Assembly (NCBI GenBank): GCA_900552115.1
Contig: URYP01000093.1
Location: 1 to 8,463, forward strand
Reading direction: 5' to 3'
Length of the DNA: 8,463 nt
Source: an uncultured Oscillospiraceae bacterium
GTDB taxonomy: Bacteria; Bacillota; Clostridia; Oscillospirales; Acutalibacteraceae
In this document: positions 4,360-8,463 of the stretch, piece by piece
How the letters are laid out: each line of letters starts with the position of its first letter
How positions within the stretch are numbered: position 1 is the first letter of the stretch
Translations under genes and position numbers: made by a program
The notes under the pieces: model-generated
What the model was told of the DNA's origin: nothing
Databases searched by the model: none
Seen by the model: only the letters and a program-made list of their open reading frames with translations

Positions 4360-6753
4360 TTATGAGCGCAGAATGCAATCTTTTTGCCGAAGATTTTTAA
4401 ATATTTTGTTAAGGACGCCGTCAATCTGCTCGTCCGTGAGGGTGCCTTCAGCGGAGCGGAAGATCAGATTATAGGCCACGCTCTTTTTGCCGGCCTCGAT
4501 CTGCTTGCCCTGGTAAACGTCGAACAGGATGACCTTTTCCAGGATTTTCCCGCCGCCGGCACGGATGGCTTTTTCAATGTCGGCCACCGGCAGCTCCTCG
4601 TCGCAGAGCAGGGCGATGTCCCGTTCGACCGCCGGGAAGCGGGGCAGCGGCTTATACAGCACCTTGTGATCCGCCGCCGCGAACAGCTCCGGCAGGCTCA
4701 GCTGCGCCACGTAGACACGCACACCCTCCATATCGAACCGGGCGGCCGTGTCGGGATGCACCTCGCCGAAGCAGCCCACGGCCTCGCCGTTCAGCATCAC
4801 CGCGGCCTGCCGGCCGGGATGCAGGAACACTTCCCCGCTCCGCTCAAACGCGGCGGAGATGTGGAACGCGGCGAGGATATCCTCGATTACGCCTTTCAGG
4901 GTGAAGAAATCCTCATCCCCGCCATACAGGCCGAGGGACAGCGCCGGGATTTCCTGTGGCTGCTCCGTTACCGGCAGAGCCTTGGGCAGGAAGAGCTTGC
5001 TCACCTCGAACAGGCGCACCGCCTCGTTTTTGCGGTTATAGTTGGTGGACAGCACGGTCAGCATGCTGCTGACGAGCTGGGTGCGCAGGGTGGAAAATTC
5101 CTCTCCCAGCGGGTTGAGCAGGCGCACCGCCTGCCGCCGGGAATCGTCCGCCGGCAGGCCAAGCTGATCGGCCGCCTTGCCGCTGATGAACGAATAGGTG
5201 GTGATTTCGCGCAGGCCGTCTGCGGCCAGCACGGTTTTCAGCCGGTCGGTATCCACCCGCTCTGGCAGTTTTTTGCCCCGCACAATGGCCCCGGTCATCG
5301 GAGTGCCCACAATATGGTCGTAGCCATAGACCCGCATGACCTCCTCCGCCAAATCGGCGAGGCCCTCCACGTCGTCCCGGAAGGAAGGCACCCGGCAGTG
5401 GAGTACGCCGTCCTGCAGCGTGGTTTCAATGCTCAGACGGTTCAGGATATCCGCCATGGTTTCGGCCGGGATCTCGACGCCCAGCAGCTCGCTGATGCGG
5501 GCGGCGGATACGTCTAGCCGGCGCGGCTGCGGCAGCTCCCCATGGCAGTCGAGGCTGCCGCTGATAATATCGCCCGCGTCCATCTCCGCAATGAGGGAGA
5601 GCGCGCGGTTCATGGCGTACTCGACGTTGATAATATCCACGCCCTTTTCGAAGCGGGCGCTCGACTCGGTGCGGATTCCCAAGGCCCGTGCCGTTTTGCG
5701 GACGCTGTCCCGACGGAATTTGGCGCATTCCAGGAACAGGTCTGTGGTGTCCTCCTCGATTTCACTGTTCAGCGATCCCATGATGCCGGCAAGGCAGGAG
5801 GGCGCTTCGGCGTCGGCGATGACCAGCATCTCCCCGGTGAGGCTGTGCTCCTTGCCGTCCAGGGTCACAATCTCCTCCCCCGCTTTGGCGCGGCGGACGA
5901 TGATCTGGTGGCCGGCCACCTGCCGCATATCGAACGCGTGCATGGGCATGCCGGTTTCCAGCATGACGAAGTTGGTGATATCCACAATATTATTGATGGG
6001 GCGCATTCCCGCCGCCTTGAGGCAGCGTTTCATCCAGTCGGGAGACTCGCTGATGCGCAGGTTTTTGACCACGCGGCCGTAATAACGCGGGCAGAGGTCG
6101 GGCGCTTCCACCGTGACCTGCATATGCTCGCGGATATCGCCGCCCGCCTCCTTAAACACCGGCAGAGGCGGATGGAAGGGCTTGCCCAGCGCCACGGCGG
6201 CCTCGCGGGCCACGCCCAGCACACTCTGACAGTCGGGGCGGTTGGCGGTAATTTTAAAATCGATGATATAATCGTTGAGTTCCAACACGTCCCGCATATC
6301 CGCGCCCACCGGCGTATCCTCTTTGAGAATGAGGATGCCATAAACCTCCGCGCCGGGATAATCGCTCTCTTTCAGGCAAAGCTCCTCGCCCGAGCAAAGC
6401 ATGCCGTTGGAGGGCACGCCCCGCAGCTTGCCTTTTTTAATATGCATGCCGTTTGGCAGGTGCGAATCGTGCAGCGCCGCCGGCACCATGGCGCCCACAA
6501 ACACATTGGATGCGCCGGTGACGATTTGCACCGGCTCCTCCTGCCCGATATCAATCTGGCAGATTTGCAATTTATCCGCGTCGGGATGCTTTGTCAGCTC
6601 GACAATGCGTCCCGCGACCACGCGGCTCATAGTGGCGGAAAGATCCTCGATGCTTTCCACCTCAAAGCCGCTCATCACCATCTTATCGCAGAATTCCCCG
6701 ACCGGCAGGTCAATATCCACATAGCGTTTCAGCCAGCTCAATGACATTTTCAT
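4360..6753 (-). CDS. pheT: Phenylalanine--tRNA ligase beta subunit
   Basis: A 797-aa beta subunit of the cytoplasmic alpha2-beta2 phenylalanyl-tRNA synthetase, normal bacterial length. It supports tRNA binding and editing of mischarged Tyr-tRNA-Phe. Domains in order: N-terminal B1 strand MKMSLSWLKRYVD; an OB-fold tRNA-binding domain (about 40-150, with KHPDADKLQICQ and the GVPSNGMLCSGEEL loop); ITANRPDC (about 168-175); the B3/B4 editing domain (about 210-385, with GMPMHAFD and GIRTESSARFEKGVD); a B5 DNA-binding-like domain (about 405-475); the catalytic-like core; and a C-terminal anticodon-recognition FDX-ACB domain (about 704-797, starting PLPRFPAVERDIALL). ATG follows GGGGAGGAG by about 9 bases and lies 18 bases after the pheS stop, so the two are co-transcribed and share T-box control. 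Confidence 0.98.
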   Translation of the reverse strand: MKMSLSWLKRYVDIDLPVGEFCDKMVMSGFEVESIEDLSATMSRVVAGRIVELTKHPDADKLQICQIDIGQEEPVQIVTGASNVFVGAMVPAALHDSHLPNGMHIKKGKLRGVPSNGMLCSGEELCLKESDYPGAEVYGILILKEDTPVGADMRDVLELNDYIIDFKITANRPDCQSVLGVAREAAVALGKPFHPPLPVFKEAGGDIREHMQVTVEAPDLCPRYYGRVVKNLRISESPDWMKRCLKAAGMRPINNIVDITNFVMLETGMPMHAFDMRQVAGHQIIVRRAKAGEEIVTLDGKEHSLTGEMLVIADAEAPSCLAGIMGSLNSEIEEDTTDLFLECAKFRRDSVRKTARALGIRTESSARFEKGVDIINVEYAMNRALSLIAEMDAGDIISGSLDCHGELPQPRRLDVSAARISELLGVEIPAETMADILNRLSIETTLQDGVLHCRVPSFRDDVEGLADLAEEVMRVYGYDHIVGTPMTGAIVRGKKLPERVDTDRLKTVLAADGLREITTYSFISGKAADQLGLPADDSRRQAVRLLNPLGEEFSTLRTQLVSSMLTVLSTNYNRKNEAVRLFEVSKLFLPKALPVTEQPQEIPALSLGLYGGDEDFFTLKGVIEDILAAFHISAAFERSGEVFLHPGRQAAVMLNGEAVGCFGEVHPDTAARFDMEGVRVYVAQLSLPELFAAADHKVLYKPLPRFPAVERDIALLCDEELPVADIEKAIRAGGGKILEKVILFDVYQGKQIEAGKKSVAYNLIFRSAEGTLTDEQIDGVLNKIFKNLRQKDCILRS

Positions 6754-6771
6754 AACTGTTCACTCCTCCCC

Positions 6772-7791
6772 TTAAAACTGTTCCAGGAACCGCTGGTCGT
6801 TCTCGAACATCAACCGGATATCGCTGATTTTGTAGCGGGTGGTGGCTAGCCGGTCCAGCCCGATTCCGAACGCGAAGCCGGAGTAAACTTCCGGGTCGAT
6901 GCCGCAGCCCCGCAGTACGTTGGGGTGCACCATGCCCGCACCCAAAATTTCGATCCATCCCGCGTCTTTACAGACGCGGCAGCCTTTGCCGCCGCATTCG
7001 GAGCAGGACACGTCCACCTCCACGCTCGGCTCGGTGAACGGGAAGAAGGAGGGGCGGAATTTCACCTTGGTCTCCGGCCCGTAAATCTCATGGGCAAACT
7101 GTTCCAGCACCCCTTTGAGGTCGCACATGGTGATGCCTTTATCCACCACCAGGCCCTCCACCTGATGGAACACCGGCGAATGGGTGGCGTCCACCTCGTC
7201 CGCGCGATAGACGCGGCCGGGGCAGATGATGCGGATGGGCGGCTTGCGGCTTTCCATGATGCGAATCTGCGCCGCCGACGTCTGGGTGCGGAGCAGCAGG
7301 TTGTCGCTGATATAAAACGTATCCTGCATATCCCGCGCCGGGTGATCCTGAGGCAGATTGAGCGCTTCAAAGTTATAGTGATCGGTTTCCACCTCGGGGC
7401 CGTCCACCACGTCGAACCCCATAGACTGGAAAATATCAATCAGATCTTCCAGGACGATATTGAGGGGATGCAGCCCCCCCTGCCGGCCCCGGCGGCCGGG
7501 CATGGTCACATCCAGCCGTTCCGCTTCGAGCCGGGACGCCTGCTGTGCCCTGTGAACCGCGGAAGCGCGTTCTTCCAGCGCCGCCTCCAATTCAGCCCGC
7601 ACCTCGTTGACAAGCTGCCCCATGCGGGGACGCTCCTCGGCCGGCAGCCCGCCCATGCCCCGCAGCAGGCTGGTCAGCGTCCCTTTTTTGCCCATAACGC
7701 GGACGCGGAACTCCTCCAGCTCTTTCGGCAGGCGAAGCGACGACAGCTCCGCGAGAGCTTGCTCCCGCACCGCTTTAATCTGTTCTTTCAT
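6772..7791 (-). CDS. pheS: Phenylalanine--tRNA ligase alpha subunit
   Basis: A 339-aa catalytic subunit of class IIc phenylalanyl-tRNA synthetase, which activates phenylalanine with ATP and charges the 2'-OH of tRNA-Phe. The N-terminal part (about 1-85) is the charged coiled coil that contacts tRNA. Catalytic features are the motif 1 region with DHPARDMQDTFYI, motif 2 with GRVYRADEVDATHSPVFHQVEGLVVD, and motif 3 GFAFGIGLDRLA. The Ala in GFAFG (about residue 307) matches the position that sets amino-acid pocket size in characterised PheRS, so normal Phe specificity is expected. A Cys-rich segment (CSECGGKGCRVC) could bind zinc and is common in Bacillota homologues. AGGGGG lies about 8 bases before the ATG. 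It is first in the pheST operon, about 65 bases after the T-box terminator. Confidence 0.98.
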   Translation of the reverse strand: MKEQIKAVREQALAELSSLRLPKELEEFRVRVMGKKGTLTSLLRGMGGLPAEERPRMGQLVNEVRAELEAALEERASAVHRAQQASRLEAERLDVTMPGRRGRQGGLHPLNIVLEDLIDIFQSMGFDVVDGPEVETDHYNFEALNLPQDHPARDMQDTFYISDNLLLRTQTSAAQIRIMESRKPPIRIICPGRVYRADEVDATHSPVFHQVEGLVVDKGITMCDLKGVLEQFAHEIYGPETKVKFRPSFFPFTEPSVEVDVSCSECGGKGCRVCKDAGWIEILGAGMVHPNVLRGCGIDPEVYSGFAFGIGLDRLATTRYKISDIRLMFENDQRFLEQF

Positions 7792-7860
7792 GCGATAACC
7801 CCCTATAGTCTTTTGACGATGAGAAATGCCATAGTCAATTTAAAATGATCATAAAATAAC

Positions 7861-7892
7861 AAAAAGCCCCCGTCCCGCAAAGGGACGAAGGC
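7861..7892 (-). terminator. Regulated intrinsic terminator of the T-box
   Basis: GCCTTCGTCCC pairs with GGGACGGGGGC (11 bp including two G-U pairs) around the loop TTTGC, followed by five U. Its 5' arm lies just past the T-box core, as expected for the alternative to the antiterminator. Confidence 0.95.
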
Positions 7893-8118
7893 AAGCTCCG
7901 TGGTACCACCCTGTTTCGCCCCGCCCGGAAGGGCGGTTCGCACTCGGCGACCGGTAACGGCGGTCCGCCGTCGGGACCTACTGTAAGGTTCAACCCCGCC
8001 GCTCCAAAGCGAATTTCCGCTGTGCTCTTTGGCGGGTTGCTCTCAGCCGGCGACAACCCTCTCTGGCGCACGAACACACAGCGCATGCTCTTTTTCAACG
8101 CGTTTAAAATGGATATAT
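7861..8118 (-). promoter_or_regulatory. T-box riboswitch leader, Phe specifier UUC
   Basis: The leftward leader contains the T-box core AGGGTGGTACCACGG (plus 7898-7912), which pairs with the uncharged tRNA acceptor end in the antiterminator. Next comes the competing terminator: an 11-bp stem (7882-7892 with 7866-7876) followed by UUUUU (7861-7865). Upstream is a long Stem I. It has an AGAGAG element, and GGAAATTCGC supplies the specifier UUC (plus 8011-8013) just before the usual CTTTGGAGC-like segment. UUC is a Phe codon and fits the downstream genes. A Stem III hairpin CCGCCC/GGGCGG (about 7921-7937) precedes the core. When tRNA-Phe is uncharged the antiterminator forms and pheST is transcribed. 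Confidence 0.97.
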
Positions 8119-8124
8119 GACTGT

Positions 8125-8152
8125 ATTATACACCAAGTTTTCAAAAATGCAA
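8125..8152 (-). promoter_or_regulatory. Promoter of the T-box-pheST transcript
   Basis: On the minus strand TTGCAT (plus 8147-8152), 16 bases, then a perfect TATAAT (plus 8125-8130). The predicted start at about 8118 gives a leader of roughly 330 nt to the pheS ATG, which fits a full T-box. Confidence 0.88.
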
Positions 8153-8165
8153 GCCATAAAATGCG

Positions 8166-8463
8166 GCATAAACATAGCGGGGAATTTTAAGTGCGGTAAG
8201 CCGCATTCCAGAAATCGGAGCAAAAGCTCCGATTTCTCCTAAAAAGCTATGGTCACAATAGGGCATAGACATAGCGAGGAATTTTACGTGCGGTGAGCCG
8301 CATTCCAGAAATCGGAGCGAAAGCCCCGATTTCTCCTAAAAAGCTATGGTCACAATAGGGCATAAACATAGTGGAGAATTTTAAGTGCGGTGAGCCGCAT
8401 TCCAGAAATCGGAGCGACAGCTCCGATTTCTCCCAAAAAGCTATGGTCACAATGGAGCATAGA
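8166..8463. repeat. Tandem array of 97-bp structured repeats
   Basis: Three full units (8166-8262, 8263-8359, 8360-8456) and the first 7 bases of a fourth, which continues past the window. The period is exactly 97 bases and units differ at scattered positions. In each unit CATAGC (or CATAGT) near the start can pair with GCTATG near the end. These enclose a TGCGG/CCGCA hairpin and a longer hairpin AGAAATCGGAGC/GCTCCGATTTCT (8210-8221 with 8226-8237 in unit 1) with loops AAAA, GAAA and GACA. In unit 3 the outer pair changes C-G to T-G and still pairs; unit 2 has one mismatch in the long stem. No gene is supported in it. It lies just upstream of the pheS promoter. Confidence 0.92.

Noticed and set aside
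4384..7848. Long plus-strand open frames opposite pheT and pheS (up to 400 codons)
   Set aside because: They are antisense shadows of two certain genes in GC-rich DNA, with His- and Arg-rich composition and no ribosome binding sites.
8253..8450. 65-codon minus-strand open frame in the 97-bp repeats
   Set aside because: It is a by-product of the repeat (the period is not a multiple of three, so frames shift between units) and has no conserved protein features.
8166..8463. CRISPR array
   Set aside because: The whole 97-bp unit repeats, with no unique spacers and no cas genes.

Overview
The window looks like chromosomal DNA from a Bacillota genome, most likely a Clostridia/Oscillospiraceae-type gut or anaerobe lineage of moderate to high GC. 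Evidence for this: a Phe-specific T-box leader in front of pheS-pheT, an IreB-family gene (the target of PASTA-type Ser/Thr kinases in Bacillota), strong AGGAGG ribosome binding sites, and consensus sigma-A promoters. No transposase, integrase, phage gene or CRISPR array was seen.

Layout. (1) Positions 1-2040 are gene-poor. They hold one small leftward gene of unknown function (362-598) with operator-like palindromes on both sides, a cluster of strong hairpins (764-962), a further folded segment (1065-1175), and two diverged copies of what appears to be one small structured RNA (about 1252-1362 and 1631-1741). Each RNA copy has its own promoter and ends in a T tract. Two further intrinsic terminators lie here, leftward at 1494-1525 and rightward at 1836-1868. 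(2) Positions 2012-3668 form a rightward three-gene operon: a Cys-rich hypothetical protein, a GyrI-like effector-binding protein and a VOC/glyoxalase-like protein. It has a TTGACG-17-TATAAT promoter and a 19-bp terminator. (3) Positions 3722-4355 (minus) form a two-gene operon, ireB followed by a conserved hypothetical protein starting at TTG, driven by its own promoter just after pheT. (4) Positions 4360-8152 (minus) are the phenylalanyl-tRNA synthetase operon: promoter, T-box riboswitch with UUC specifier, pheS, pheT. (5) Positions 8166-8463 are a tandem array of a 97-bp unit, three full copies plus the start of a fourth that runs out of the window.

How it works together. Uncharged tRNA-Phe should stabilise the T-box antiterminator and raise synthesis of the two PheRS subunits. 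ireB and its neighbour are transcribed separately, so the pheT-ireB proximity need not mean co-regulation. The three-gene cassette resembles small-molecule-binding or detoxification genes, but its substrate cannot be read from the sequence.

The most interesting signal is the pair of small RNAs. Their helices differ in sequence but remain paired, while two loops are identical in both copies (GTACTAA and TTGACG). This is the covariation pattern of a true structured RNA family. I could not assign it to a known family from memory, and no database search was possible.
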